Shown here in pieces: positions 47,204-60,700 of a stretch of DNA of 64,000 bases (position 1 is the stretch's first letter; the number at the start of each line of letters is the position of its first letter). Origin of the DNA: Lateolabrax maculatus (lineage: Eukaryota > Chordata > Actinopteri > Acropomatiformes > Lateolabracidae); the NCBI GenBank assembly GCA_031216445.1, contig CM062206.1:23651501-23715500 (forward strand), written 5' to 3'. Below the pieces are notes generated by a model. That model did no database searches. It was not told where the DNA came from and saw only the letters and a program-made list of their open reading frames with translations. The position numbers and the translations under genes are program-made.

Positions 47204-48754
47204 ACCATGCTCTGCTTCCTCATTCTCTCCGTCTCCCTTCGTCTCTCTTTTCTTCACCCCATTGCCCTCCTCTTCTTCCCGTCCCCTTTGTCCTCTATTG
47301 AGTGAAAGTCCTCTGCTCGTCCGCTCTTACATATTGTCACTGATCATGCACTGTGGCCGAGGAGGGCCGCTAAATTGAACTGGAGGATTCATTAGCACTC
47401 CTCCGAGGTGTGAAGCTGTGACACCCGGAGCCAATGTCCCAAGACAGCCTTTATATGTTTGGCTAATAAGGCATGGCAGGCACAGCCGTGAGGGTGAAAA
47501 CACACATGGGGGGGGGGGTCCTGTCCTCGTTTTAGCTTCCAGGTCAGTCTTAATATTGTTGTCTGTTGCTAATTCTTACTACATTTAAATTTTGAAATTG
47601 AATTGAGACTTTGAAGAAAGTTCTAATTCGTGCTTTGATGTCAAATCCACAAAGCATGCACAGCATAGGCCCTTTAAGGAGACAGTTAGCATCAGGGCTT
47701 CATTTAGGCATTCACCTATAACTGGGTAGAACAGAAAGAGATATTGAAATACAGTTTGATGTCACGAGTTTGCCCGAAATCTTTTATTTTTAGTAATTTG
47801 TGTTGTTACAAATGTCAATGTGATTTTGAGTTTAATACCGATGGATCTTATTAAAGCTAATCAGGATACCAGTCCAAAATTCAGTGAGCGTAAAGGATCT
47901 CCTCTGGCCACAACAAGTGTTAATATGCAATGAGCTTTTCTTTTCATGCTATTTGTTCATTTATTGTTCCGACATATGTTTTAAGAATTAGTTATTGTAA
48001 AGACCTGAATTATTCCATAATATTCATGGAGTCATTGGTGGTTAAAGTGCTGTGTTGCATTTGACTTGGTTTCAATGCAGAGTTTCAATGTTAAAATGCT
48101 GTTACAGTTGTTGCTTTTCCACTCAGACACAAAAAAAAATTGTTTACATAAAAATGCCCAATTTTGCCCAACACGTTATGCCAGTTAGCTAATCCATTCA
48201 ATAAATCCCATTTACAGAAATATAAGTGAGTCGTTTTTAGATACCATTCCAGTCGCAGCCATGTGTTAAATCAATGCCACAGGCTGACTGGTGAAAACAA
48301 AGGCCCATTCATGGTCAAGCAGACGGACCCAACACCCACTCTTATGTAAGAGCAGGAAGTGGAGGCCTTCCTTGGTGGGGAATGGAAAAAAGCTTTATTT
48401 ATAACCACATTGGAATACCATGAAAATAAAGCATAATCTTCCCAACTGCATCCATGTAGTGGGGTGTTTTAAATTTTAATCAAGGCCAACTCTGCTCGTT
48501 CACTTGAAACCTTTCAAATTATTTATACTTCCAGCCATGAAGCAATGTGTGTGTGTCTGTGTTTCCAATAACACTGTAATGTACCTTTCTAATTTTTTTT
48601 TGTTTTCAAATCTTTAATCTTTAAATTCAAGTCTTTAATCCAAGATACACCACTCCTCCCTATAATGTTTACTTACATTGAAACCAAATGTTATATCATA
48701 CACAACACTGCCTGTTTGCTTTAATTTATATTTATATATTTATCTGTATCGCCA

Positions 48755-49328
48755 AAACAATGAATCAATTAGTCAATAGACAGAAGATGAATTGGCAACT
48801 ATTTTGATGATGGAGTAATTGTTTGTTTCATTGTCAAAACTGCAGAAAACTGAACATTTACGTTTTAGATTGGTTGGTTGGACAAGACCTAACAGTTGAA
48901 GACATCACCTGGTGCTTTAGGAAACGGTAATGGGAATTTTTGGCTATTTACTAACATTCTATAGTGTAACAGTCACAGGTTGTCATTTGTTATATCTGGT
49001 TGGTTGTCAATCTCAAGAAAGGTGGGTCATGTGTTTTATATGAGCATGCTCGAGGTGCTGAGTGCGCAACAGGTGGGGAAGCAGTGGAGCAGTGGCAGAA
49101 CTCTAGCAGTCAGTTTGGTTTCAGGTAAGGCGTGCATCCTTTCTTCTGTTGGCCACCATGGCATATAGCTATGTTGTGGCCTGTTAAAGCTGGTGCAGCC
49201 ATAAGGCTCAGTAGTAGTTAAATCCCCTGAACATTAAAATCAAATTGTTTTACCTGTGCTACCTGTGCTGTGACAATTAACTGAACAAAAAATGAATAAA
49301 TCTAGAAAATAATCATTTGCATCCCTAT
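48755..49328 (+). repeat. dispersed teleost repeat with an internal insertion
   Basis: ATGAATCAATTAGTCAATAG, GGCAACTATTTTGATGATGG and GACATCACCTGGTGCTTTAG, with the ending CTAGAAAATAATCATTTGCA, follow the order of a common fish repeat built on ATTAATCGATTA-type words. Between about 48975 and 49235 the family sequence is lost and unrelated DNA intervenes, suggesting a later insertion. Confidence 0.55.
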
Positions 49329-50754
49329 TAATCTTCATTGAAGTGTGGCGCGGTCTGTTTATGAGAGCGGGGAGGCTGTGCTACTGTACAGTGTTAACTG
49401 CCAGATAAAAACACACAAACCTTAGTGTTACTTTGAGCCAAACCAATGTGGCAGCAACAGATATTAGATTTTGACTCTGAGACCTACGTTTATCTCTGGG
49501 GTTCAACAGGCCAGCTCCCGAGATGAACAGCCAGTTTTGCCAGGTCCATGAGAACACAAGTACTGACGAGAATACAGACTGAGAAAGGCCTACTTTTAGT
49601 GTGTGCCCTTTCCAGCATCAAACATTTCATCCATGGTTCAAAGAAACACACTTGCATCGCTAGCCGAAGTGGCGAGGGCTCCATCTTTGAAATACCTATC
49701 ACCTGGGCTTCAGCATGTTCAGTGTACCAGGCAGCGGGAAAACAGCAACAAAGGATAAATACAAGTAGTCACTCAGGATTATGACACTAGAGAGCTTTCA
49801 CACACTGTTTGTTAAACACTGGAATCTGTGTCATTTTGTTGGTTTCTGATGTTTATTCATCATGCACCCCAATGGTTCACCTACAAACAACTCTTTTAAG
49901 ATCGCTGCTGAGGGGGCAAACTTCTAGTAGGTGTTTCGTGTAGCGCTGGATGAGTTGTCTGCTCGGAGTCCCTGTTTAACTGAACATGTGTCAACTCTTC
50001 CCCGGGTGTTGTTCTTTGAAAGCGATCAAAGTGTGATTAACACTTTTATGGTTAAACCTAACTGCACTTGTTTAATTTAGGAATAGACTGTAGTCTCAGT
50101 TAATATTGAGAAAGTTAACACTGCTCCCACACTACTCTCTGTATTGAAATAAAACATTGATTGCATATGTAATCTACACATTACTATATTTCCTTCCCAA
50201 ATCCATTAGCCCTTGCAAATAAATGGAATATGAATGTAAACTGCTGCTCACAGGACTGTATTCTGATGTGATGCTAGTCTTAAAAGCAGGATTCATCCCT
50301 TTTCAAAGAAGTAGCAATTCCGTAATAAAAGAAATGTAAGTATTGCTTGACGGAGCTGTAGTTTATGAAATAGAGATGAAGGTGAACTAGTAGTCTTTTT
50401 TTTAGTTTGTTTGTTTGCAATTCCTCAAGTAACCGACACACCTGTGGCCCTTAGTAGTGTTATAAAACCTCATAAAGGATTGGTGATTTTATTTCATTTA
50501 GCGTGATTGTGTCCATCAACCTGTCTTTCCAAAGAGTTGAACTAGCCTCACCTACATGGTGGCGGTCGTTTTTTTTGTTTTATTTATTCTTGCCTTTGTC
50601 TATGCAGAAGGGGGGTTGCGGGGTGGCATGATATGCAATACAATATGCATCCTGGCCACTAGACACCATGTGGTGTACTGTTAAAGCGGCTATAATCAGT
50701 GTTTCAAATGACAACATGAACAGAGCGTTTTATTTAGTTTCAGCTCATTGTTTA

Positions 50755-51016
50755 GCTCTCCAGCCCCAAACTTTACTGTTTTGGTTCACTATCACAGCTC
50801 TCATAGCCGCAGCAGGCAGGTGTTTTCAGCGAAAAAAGCTCTACCAAACCCACCATCCATGACCTGCTCACCAAACAGCAGATAGACTTAGAATAGCTGA
50901 TGAATATAGCGGAGCTTTCAGCAGCTAAATAGACAGTATTTGGTCTCAGTTTGGTGGAGACCAAAAACAGAGCTAAAAGAGAGTGAATACTGGACTTACA
51001 TCTACTAGGTGACTCA
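50755..51016 (+). repeat. dispersed repeat family A, copy 2
   Basis: The longest copy here: CAGCCCCAAACTTTACTGTT, GGTGTTTTCAGCGAAAAAAG, AAACAGCAGATAGACTTAG, TATAGCGGAGCTTTCAGCAG, TTGGTGGAGACCAAAAACAG and GAGTGAATACTGGACTTACA. Same orientation as the copies at 28.6 and 58.7 kb. Confidence 0.7.
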
Positions 51017-51607
51017 AAATGAATGCTAATGTTGCTCCATAACTGCTGGATGTTGGATAACCAACTGCTTGCTAACAAGTTCACCATAGCAACTTAAAAA
51101 GTTGACATGTCAATGTTATGTTCACTTGTTGGCCAAGTGGCCAAAAAAAAATACCACCCTACAAGAGATTATATAAAAAAATTTCGGTGAGTCTAATGAA
51201 AAACTATGCACATTTCAATCGTGACAGTCCCAAAGAGCAAGTTCATTTATTGTATCCTATATACACCAATGAGAGGTCATGATGTCTCATTTTTAAAATC
51301 AAGGACAAATACATTCAGCAAATTATGTTCTATTCGTTAAATTATGCTTTGTTGTTCGGTACAGTGTATGTTCCTGTGTGTATTTGCCGTACTGCCTCAA
51401 GATTTTGCGGAAAAACAAATCCTGCATCCCAGTGCCGACGGCAGGTTTCCAGGGCGCCTGAATTTCTTTGTGTGTGTGCCCTGAAATATCAGATGTTCCA
51501 TCAGATACACATAAATGAATTATCTCCAACTCCTATTCACGTACTGTAAGTACACACCTGAGACTAGACGGCAAGGATTTTTCTGCATGTGTTTGTCTGG
51601 CTCTAGT

Positions 51608-53985
51608 TTTTTGAAAAACCACCAATGATTCCTGAGGGAGATTGTGGCCTTTCTATCACCCCGCCGTAGCTGAATAGCATCTCATAAAACGAAAACATGT
51701 ACGCCCATGGGAAAGTTTCCTAACAGTGAGATGAATTGATGATGTAGCCCCCGATGCTATCTGTATAATGGAGGTTGCCCATTTGATAGCCACTGACGGC
51801 AGAGCTGCACTTGACCCTTTAATCCTGAACAGGTTTGTGAATAAGCCTCTCCTCAGACCTGTTTTACTTTAGTCCTTCAACAACCTAATATATCTGACTG
51901 TAGTTGAGGCGTTTTGAAAAGCAGCCAGGTGCTCCTGAGGGAGTCGGCTTCAACAAGGCTCTGAATTAATAACCCTCGCCCTGTGTACCATCTATCCATC
52001 CCTCAGCTCGCTGCTTTCTTTTTTCTGTTTGTCTGCTCCCGAATCATAGCTTTGAAAGAGCGGAAAGCACCCCAGAGGAGTGGGGATGGAAGCAGGGATT
52101 TTATAATCTTGCCTCTGGTGCTGCGTTTGTGGGAGGCTGCCTACTTGATTATGCCAGAGATGCACCTGCTCTTAACCTCATTTCCTTTAACATCTGCCAG
52201 AGGGTTTTCAAGTTAACTACACAATCATGTGTGATTATGGGCCCCCTTTACACCTGGCAGCGTAGAGAGAAGAAACAGTTCACGTGTGAAGGATATTGTC
52301 ACTGCGGCCAGGCTTTTGAAGCCAGTTATGAATTCCCGAGGGAGGCTGCAAGAGGAGAGCAGACCTTGGCGCTGTCTGTGTGATAACAGTGGCTCTCTTG
52401 ATAACCTAAACAACCCAACAGGGTTTCTCAGCATCACTGAACATCGTTCTAGATGGAGGTTTCTTGTATGAATACGGAATACCTGCTGTCAGCCGCCTTT
52501 TCCTTTCACATCAAAGTCCAGGTGCCTCGCCAGGACAGTTTTTGCTATTCTACATCCTGCCCAGGGGTACTTTACATTACTAATGTCTGCCTAGAAGCTC
52601 CCACACGTATCTCAGTTCTGCACAGTTATCTGCTTCATTACCCTATCCTGTCATGTGACAGCTTTGATGGAGACTTTTCCAGATTGCAAGGAACTTAAAA
52701 GACCTGTGGAAGAAACAGATTTTTAATGAAAAATATTTATTTCCCTTCTTGGATATAACTCAAATACTTATTTACTTAAATACTGAACAAGGAAAAAAGA
52801 CAAATATATATTTTGGTCGGACAAGTCTAATGGCCTGGATGCATATACCATTACAACCTGAAACTCGTTTCCAAGTACTGTGGCTAAGTAAAATGCGGGC
52901 ATACGTGCACTCTACTTTTTTTTCCATGTTATGCTACTTGACAGTTTTATGAAAATTCCATTCACAATAATGATTAAATAAAGGAACTAGAGATGGAGTA
53001 GGGTTCACTGTCAGCTAAAACATCCCACCGATGTGGGCAGTAGCTGTTGGCATGGGGCCCTTTCGAGCATAGTGATATGTGATGGGAGTTAGGCCCCAAA
53101 CAAAAACAGTCAGCGGCTGCTCATTTCCCCGCCATCGACTCGATGCGGCCTCCGACAGAGTCCCTGTGTGTGTTTGAAAGTGCTCTCACCTCTTTGAGCT
53201 GAGCCTACAGTCTGAAACATCAGAGCCCTGCCAGGATTCCTCCCGATCCTCCAGATTACACACCTCCGGAGTGGAATGGAACTCTGCACAAAAAAATAAG
53301 CCCAACTGATACGTTGTGGCTGTAATCGACAATAGGATGTGGGGTATTTGGCTAACAGGGGAAATAGTTGTCTTGCTGCCATTTTGGAGCCGCCAGTGTG
53401 CAATTCACTGTACCTAATGCATTTAACCGTCTTAGACCTCGACTATCAGCTCTTCCCTCCAGCGATGTTTCAGAGCCAGCTCCTCTGAGTGCAGAGGATG
53501 AGTCACATTGTGAGAATCTTCCCAGAGGTTCAATGATTTTATAATTGAGCCTCTCTCGTGTTTCCTTCATAATGGAAAGCAGCCAGTTGATAAACCCACC
53601 GGCACACCTGCTGTTAACTGTTTAACAATTCTGTCTGTGTCACTCACTGACTCAGCTGATGGCCAAGGGGAGTCTACAGGCACCCTGTCGAGTATTTGAC
53701 GGTCAGCCATTAACAGAATACATCTGACTCTGCTTGATTCCTGGCTTTATTATTTATTTTTATTAAATGTAGCCCTGCAGTCCTGAAGGAGACAGTTTAA
53801 CAAAGCAGTGAATGATTAACCGGCCCCGCCCCAAACCGCGTATTCCATGACTGATTTCCTCTTTTAAACGCTTACCTGAACATAGAAGAGAGAGCCGCGC
53901 GTTCTGAAGGGAAGCCCCTGCAACAAAGCAATGAATTGATAATCTCGCCCTCAGCAGTGTTTCTGTAGTGCCATATGTGCTCCGA
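51608..53985 (+). repeat. irregular array of at least six degenerate copies of a roughly 100 bp unit
   Basis: The left half of the unit is TTTTGAAAAgCAgCCA..TCCTGAGGGAG, seen at 51608, 51911, 52047 and 52312. The right half is caACAAAGCanTGAATTgATAATCtCGCCCTc..TGTTTCTGTA, seen at 51732, 51961, 52094, 53530, 53802 and 53921. The clearest complete copies are 51911-51995, 53781-53850 and 53902-53985. Spacing is irregular (121 bp between the last two, up to more than 1 kb elsewhere). No coding potential and no recognised family. Confidence 0.6.
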
Positions 53986-56900
53986 CAGCCTGTGAGAAGC
54001 AACACGGGGGCTCTGAAGCCTAAAATAGGGTAGGCCTTGTCTGACAACAGCAGCCAGAAACCAGATAACAGGAAAAATGTAACCATGCTCAGATATACAC
54101 AAGGCCAAAACAGATTTTTTTTCTTCTTCTTTTTTTGCACTTAACGTCACCGTACAAGTTCAACTGTTGACACGCTTTGCTTTGCTGCCCTCGCCCTGTT
54201 GCTCCATCACAGAGAAGACCTGCTGTGTCATTCTGATTATATAACCTATGATCTGGGCTCCAGTACAACACTGCATTATGGTACAGATTCTGCAGCTGTA
54301 ACATGAGAGAAATGTCCTCACTTAAAACTTGTTTTTACCTTCTGAGTGCATCAAGAAGCTCAGTTTTTATTGATAGGGAGACGTTTACTTTTAATAAAAA
54401 CATATTGTATCATATTGTATAAGCCACCATTGCAAATTTGAACAGACAACAGGTGAAATGCCATTATTTTATTTCACCCCAAAAAATCACTGGAGTAGTC
54501 CATAATTGAGGAGTGCAGATACTGCACTCTGCCTTTGTCAATCTTAAGAATATGCAAGTGGAAAGACACGGTGTCTGCCAAAAACATTGTTCTTTCAGGT
54601 TCCTTGGTTCCTTTGAACCAATTTGTTTAAGAAATTATCTAATTAATTATAGAATAATTACAAATAATGACACTTTCTGATCATTTCTCAACATCACAGA
54701 AGGTAAGTTTTAATTTAACTAAGCAAAGTCCACTCAAAGCTGCAGTATTGTCTTGGCAAATTGGTCCGTAGATTGAAACAGCTGCAGCAGGAAATAGGGT
54801 AATTTGCTCAGTAACGAAGAAAGAAAGACGTTTCTGGCAGTGTCCTGATGGGCAGATGTTTTCATAGCTAACATCTGAGCCAGTGCCATTGTCTTGCTGT
54901 CTTTACAGGTTGTCTAATATTGTAAATGGTTAGCAGAGAATGCGACCATGTTACAATAGTTAACTGATTTAACAACGTATGCCACCTGTCGTGATCACTG
55001 TTACATGCTAACCTAAGGGATACAAACAGATCGTTGTCTGTCAGAAGAACATTAAATATTTATCTGGGTAACTCCTTTGGAGAAACAGAATTCAGATACA
55101 TTTTAAAGTAATTTCAGTTGAAGGGAAAATTTCTGCGGGTTGGTTTTCAGGATTCATGTTAACAGTGTTTACAGCCCAAGCTGTGGGCGGACTCCTCCTT
55201 CGAGACCGATGGCAGCTTCCAACATAACTTTGTAATGGCAAGTGAAATTCACTTTAAGTAAAATTAAAGTTTCCCAATATTGGATTGTGGAGAGCTGCTT
55301 AAAATGTCCTTGTTTGCCAACAATGCAAATTAATTTTATTTTGTATAACTATAATTATGTGTTTTTCATAGCAATGCCTGAATCCACCTCAGCCCTGTAG
55401 CCTACTACACTTTATGGTCCCTGACAACCTGCAAGAAATGGTGCGTCATGGGCCTGACTCGGCCCCATACTCAGCCACCCTATTACACTGGAAGTTGTTA
55501 TTTTGTCCACAAGCCCACACTGTACATAGAAATCCAATCCAATACAACAACTGTAATCTGAGTGCATTATATATTGAACAGCTGTTACTTTCTGTGCACC
55601 CTCTTAGTCACTCCAACCCCTCCCTCTCTCTCTCCAATCTGTCAAGGTCGGACTTCCGAGGTGATCCACAGGAAACTTCCACCACTACAAGCCGTCAGCT
55701 TCAGGCGGGACTTCGGGGAGAGGGGTTACCTCAGAAAACACCTTTCTGAACCTGGAGCTGCAGCCACGTCATTGCCTAAGAAATGTATTATTAATGAACA
55801 GTGAGGTTTCAATAAAAGTTTTGTAAGACTGCGCTATATACCACATCGACACGTGATTGTTGAACATGATACGATGGGGCTTGCTTTGTGGGGGTTCAGT
55901 ACTGTAGATGTTCATAGTTGCTCTGCATTAACTAGTATTTTCCTGTAGTAATAGACAGAGTGGCAATAACTTGGAAAAACTTAAAAGGGTTTATGGGTCT
56001 GGGTCTATTTGGCCATGGATGTTTTTTTTGTTTTTTTTTGTCAAGATTGTGTGGAAGGCCAGTGTTTTGTGACTAAACCCAACTTTCCAACCATCTTTAT
56101 GAGCACAGGAGGGGAAATGGGGACAGAGGAAGTCAAAGCGCTTCAAAGCTTTTTCAAATGATATCCACTGATGTGTGTGTGGGGCCTTCAGGTGCTATGG
56201 GAGCGTCTTACATCATCAAGACAGATAAGAAACTTCAGATTCTAGATTTCATTCTTCTCGTTCATTCAGTGAATTGAATGAAAGAAACAGAGCATCACAT
56301 TATTTCAGTCAGGGAACAAAACCACTAAAAGCATCAGAACCAGCAACGTGTTACTCTGTCTCTCACTACTTTACAACTCCCCCAACTTGTTAAAATAGTT
56401 TCACAAATAAATATTTTCATTTTTTTTTTTGTTTTGTTAAAGGCTAATTCATTTCCAAAAACAGCTGTGCATTGTAGTTTGAAGCAAACGTAACTCAAGC
56501 AGGATTGAATAGAGCATTTGGTATGGACTGTTTTCAGCTGCGGATTGATACAGATTTAGTGCTTTAGTCAGTATTTGGGCAGCAGGGTGTATGTGTGTGG
56601 GTGGGACTGAGTCACAATAAACGTGCGTGCTAGTGGTAATGATGGAACAGAAAATGTCAGTCAGTGTTAACAGTGTGGCTCACTGATGTGTCTCCAGTAG
56701 TCGTTGGAATCAGATGTATCAGGCTTTGATACACACAGATACTCGTTTTAAGATGCATTCATTGTTATTGTTTTTTTTTTTTTATGGGATTTGTTGACAA
56801 TCAAGGAAAAAAAGGAAAAATACCGACTTATCATTTAATATACGAATGAAACAGATCTCACCTGCTGCATGTGTAAGTTTTGCATTTGTGCTTGTTCCTA

Positions 56901-58024
56901 CCTTCATCATAATAATCCCACAAGTGATGGCTCTCACGCCATGTGCATTGTGTCATATCACAGTGACTTATGTTTGCATGGTCTTATTCTGTTTACTTCT
57001 GGTGTTATTTTTTATTTTATTTTGTTTTTTACCTTGATAAATCTCATGAACCCTGTTCGGACTCAAGTGGCGAGGTATTTGCAAGAGCAGAGCCCTCTCC
57101 ACCAGACACAACCGCACAACCACAGTGGTTCAAATGCTCCAATTTACTTTGATGTGTTTAAACAGAAACACTGCACGCCTAAATGCATTCTACTGGCAAA
57201 ACAAATCAAAGTCAAATGTCTAATTTAGGGTTGGGAGTTACAGTCTCAAGGGCCTTTTAACCTTAAAAGCTACATGAAGATGTTTTTTTTTTGTTTTTTT
57301 TTTAAGCCAAGACATTGTATTTATGGTCATATTTCTTTTTCCATGTCTTGTACCATTCTAGGCCTCACAGATGACTTAGAGTACATACTGCACATGTCTG
57401 CGTACTGGTAACCTAGAGCACTTATAGAATTTGTGCATTACACGCTAATTCATTTGGGTCACGTAGAGCACATTTGTTACATCTTGAGACTTCTCTGAGG
57501 CTTGAAATGGCTGCAGACTTGCCATTACTTGTAAAATATTTAACCCAGGGACCATTAACAACATCAGAGTGTGTCCACTGTAGAAATGTATAAAGACAGT
57601 CTGACTGTGATACTGTCTGAGAAAACGCTGTGCTCTATTTTGTCATTGGCTGTTTGAGTTACCTGTATGTACTGTACTGTACTGTTGATATTATGTTGAA
57701 TTAAAGATGCTTAACGAGACACATCTTCACTGGCAAAGGCAATTTTCTCAATTTCACCGTTGCCTCGGTTACTGCTATTTTTTACCTTTTTTAAGAGTAA
57801 GCCAGTAAATGTGGAAACGTTGTCATGTCCACACTGATGATGCAATTGCTTCAGTCAAAGAAAAAGCATGATTCACACAAGTGAGGAAAAACTCATTTGC
57901 ATAAGGAATGACGATAGGAAGTATACTCAACCATTTGAACTAAAGCAGAGTGCATTCCGCCTGCAGCACTCTCTCAGCCCCAATCTCTGCATCTGAATAA
58001 ATCATACAAGGAACACATCTGGTT
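53986..58024. other. intergenic, one candidate terminal exon
   Basis: AT-rich, T-runs at 56021-56040, 56420-56431, 56770-56784 and 57283-57303. A GAATTAAAG at 57700 could end a long 3' UTR that starts at the 55647 exon candidate, which would make 55.6-57.7 kb one transcript end; this is speculative. Confidence 0.4.
55647..55830 (+). other. candidate terminal exon with a short open frame
   Basis: A polypyrimidine tract and AG (CTCTCTCTCCAATCTGTCAAG, AG 55645-55646) precede an open frame that reads RTSEVIHRKLPPLQAVSFRR then DFGERGYLRKHLSEPG and ends with TGA at 55802-55804. An AATAAA follows at 55811-55816. The composition is basic and protein-like, but I do not recognise it. Acceptor, frame and polyadenylation signal in one place suggest a last exon; upstream exons were not found. 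A non-coding transcript or chance are the alternatives. Confidence 0.3.
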
Positions 58025-58215
58025 CCTTAGAGAGAGAGGTAAAGGAAGAAAAAGCGAGAGCAATGATGGAAAATGAGAGTGAACGGTAACGATGGCTGGA
58101 GATAAAAGGTGGAGATAAGAAGGCGAGAGGAGAGGGGAACGCGGGAACGAGGAAGAGATGTGAATGACATGGAGAATAAAAGGGAAAACGAGGAGGAAAT
58201 CACAAGGAGGGTGGC
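58025..58215. repeat. purine-rich tract
   Basis: About 190 bp largely of A and G on this strand (AGAGAGAGAGGTAAAGGAAG through GGAGGAAATCACAAGGAGG). Low complexity, not coding. Confidence 0.75.
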
Positions 58216-58659
58216 AAGGATGCTCTGCACTCTGTATCTGCACTTTTTAAGCAGCTGAAGGTGTGTTTCATTGCAGAAACTGTGCAGAAAACAGGCTCTC
58301 CACTTCATCCTTCAGCATCCAACACAACAGGCAGCTCAGAGGAGACTTAAACAAAAAGGACACAGCTCCATAATGTGTCCAGCGTGTGCAAAGCCATGCT
58401 CCGACCACGGCCAGTCTATTTTCTCTGCCAAATGACCTGTCTGGGGCCAATCTTTCTTATTTTTTTTTTGTATAAAAGGCCCAATTTATTGAATGAAGAA
58501 AACAGTAAAGACGTGTTCCTGGCGCTGGGCCGCGGCATCATTTTCACAACCCCTCGCCTCGCACGTGCTGAAAGCTCTGCAGCTCCCCTGCAGAGCATTA
58601 TCACCTGAATCTGCGGGTCCCCTAAACTCTACACAGCGTTGTAAGTGAGTTTCAGGTCC

Positions 58660-58914
58660 TTGTTTTGGTTTACCCCCCACAACTTTACTATTTGGGTTCA
58701 CTCCTACCACACTCATCGCATCTTTTTCAGCTGTTTTCAGCCAAAAAGCCCAGTTCTAAACACCCACTGTACCAAACAATAGAAAGACACAGTTGATGAC
58801 TAAGCCGGAGAACATAGTGGAGTGTTGGATACTTCCCCCAGGAGTTGGTTAGACTGCAAAAGAGAGCCAAAGGAGAGCGTGTATTGGACATACCTTCATC
58901 AGGTGGTTTATGTT
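58660..58914 (+). repeat. dispersed repeat family A, copy 3
   Basis: Ordered matches to copy 2: CAACTTTACTATTTGGGTTC, CTGTTTTCAGCCAAAAAG, ACATAGTGGAGTG, AGGAGTTGGTTAGACTGC and GTGTATTGGACATACCTTC. Diverged, with no open frame of interest. Confidence 0.7.
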
Positions 58915-60207
58915 TAGAGAAAGACAAAGGAAGCAACCAGCTTGTACATTTAGAACATGCTGCTGATGCCATCCCGTGGCCCCTGCAGATTGATTCCCTT
59001 CATAGTTGTGTAAAAGCCAAGGATTATTGCATTGGCCACATACTGCGAACACCTTTCCGTATGTGTATTATTGTCTTTCAAAATGCCATCCATGACCCAT
59101 CAAGCAGTAAAACCTGGCCATCGCTGAAGCATCGAGCTCAGTGTATTTCCACCTCCTCCACTGCTCAGCAATCTAAGAAAGGCCAAACATCCTGGTCACA
59201 TCCATGATACTGTGAAGTTTTTCTTCTCTTGTTTTATTCACATAATGTGTATTTTAATAAAGAAAAAATTGACTTGGCCTGACTATTAATATAATTGTTC
59301 AAAAGCACATTTCGTAATGTAATCTTAATATTTTTCGTAATGGTAGAGACCTGGTTTAGAAGCGACAAGAACCTTTGAGGAGGCAGCAAACATCAGTGTG
59401 CAGAAGTAGACTGCAATCAAAGCAAAGTCAAATTGTGCTGCAGCAGGGAGAATTCCAAGAACCAAACCAGCCAGCTCATGGGCCAAAATCTATTTAAGTC
59501 TTGGCTAATTAAAGCAAAGGCAGACCCCGTACTGAGTCTGCCACAAGATCCTTCATTAACAGTTTCAACACATAAACACTCTGGCCTTGAGTCATTTCGG
59601 AGAGAGGATGCGGGTCTGACCTTACGGGTGGATGGCAAAACTAAACAATGTGACCTTAAAAAGACATTCCCACAAACTTGTATAAATGCAAGAGCACGGG
59701 TAATCATAAAAAGCCACAGTGGTGTGATATTATCAACAAAAATGTGGCCGTGATTAAGTCTGTAAAGCAGACCTCAGAAGGTACTTTGATTGCACAGTTT
59801 TCAGTCATTGATTAAGTGACAATAGGAGAAGGAGCTATTCATAAACACTTTAACTATCCAGGCCAAACTGTAGTGACCAATTTTTCTTAAGCTGCAAATA
59901 AATGTGATGTGTGACTGTTAACTTTCTCAATGAGCAATTGCAAAAAGTCACAGAGGAGGAAACTAGCGCAGCGTATCTCATTTTTAAGTCCTTTAATAAT
60001 ATATCAGGAAAACTGTCCTGGACTCGCATACGTGTTATCATGGTTACCAAATGATGCTGTATATACTGTCGTACATGGCTGATACAGGCCGAAGGATCGC
60101 TTTCTTATCTGTTCAAAGTCAACACATGGAGTTGATGGATGGATGCAACAGTTCAGCATCATTAGTGCCCTGCATGCTCTACTAGCTAAATGTTTTTAAT
60201 ATGTTTT

Positions 60208-60245
60208 TGATATTGACAATCCTGGGAATTATTTATGCTATTTTG
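60208..60245 (+). repeat. short duplicated segment, copy 1
   Basis: TGATATTGACAATCCTGGGA then ATTATTTATGCTATT equals the segment at 61599-61652 except for one substitution and the absence of 18 bp between two AATC words. That pattern fits a deletion at a short direct repeat. Confidence 0.6.
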
Positions 60246-60292
60246 CTTGGCCATTTCACTCTGCAATAGTAAGGTGATGCCTTCTTGCTATA

Positions 60293-60700
60293 TTGAACAT
60301 AAATAACAAAAGGCCGCTTTACAGTGTAAATAGATACTTCAAGGTTCCCAGAGCCTTTAAAGTTTGTATTCAAGCATTATGCACGTCAGCACTAAACTCT
60401 CTCTTTTTGCTGCTGTTATCTCTATGTGCTGCTTGTTTGCATGTTGTTCTATATGTAACTACTGCTTTTACAGTTTTTTTTTACTGTTTCTTAACAACTG
60501 TGTGTCTTTTTCCAATCTTTAAACTGCATGAACTATTTAGTTTTTGCCTTTGATGTATTTCAGGAAGCCTTTCTAACACCTTGGCCAGGGACTACTGATG
60601 AACAATTGCCTCTTGGCTAATTCTGACATTTTTTTTACCATGTGTATTTATGAATTTGCACTGTCCCTTTTCTCAAATAAACTAAACTAGACTAAACTAG
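60293..60700 (+). mobile_element. probable retrotransposon 3' end with (ACTAA)n tail
   Basis: TTGCACTGTCCCTTTTCTC followed by AAATAAACTAAACTAGACTA and AACTAG at 60677-60700 is a typical non-LTR retrotransposon ending: AATAAA merging into a short tandem tail. Upstream sequence has no recognisable reverse transcriptase, so the copy is 5'-truncated or degraded. The left boundary is arbitrary. Confidence 0.45.

Noticed and set aside
49490..49702. 70-codon minus-strand frame with plausible residues
   Set aside because: No family recognised and no splice context; parts recall a dispersed repeat but not firmly enough to list.
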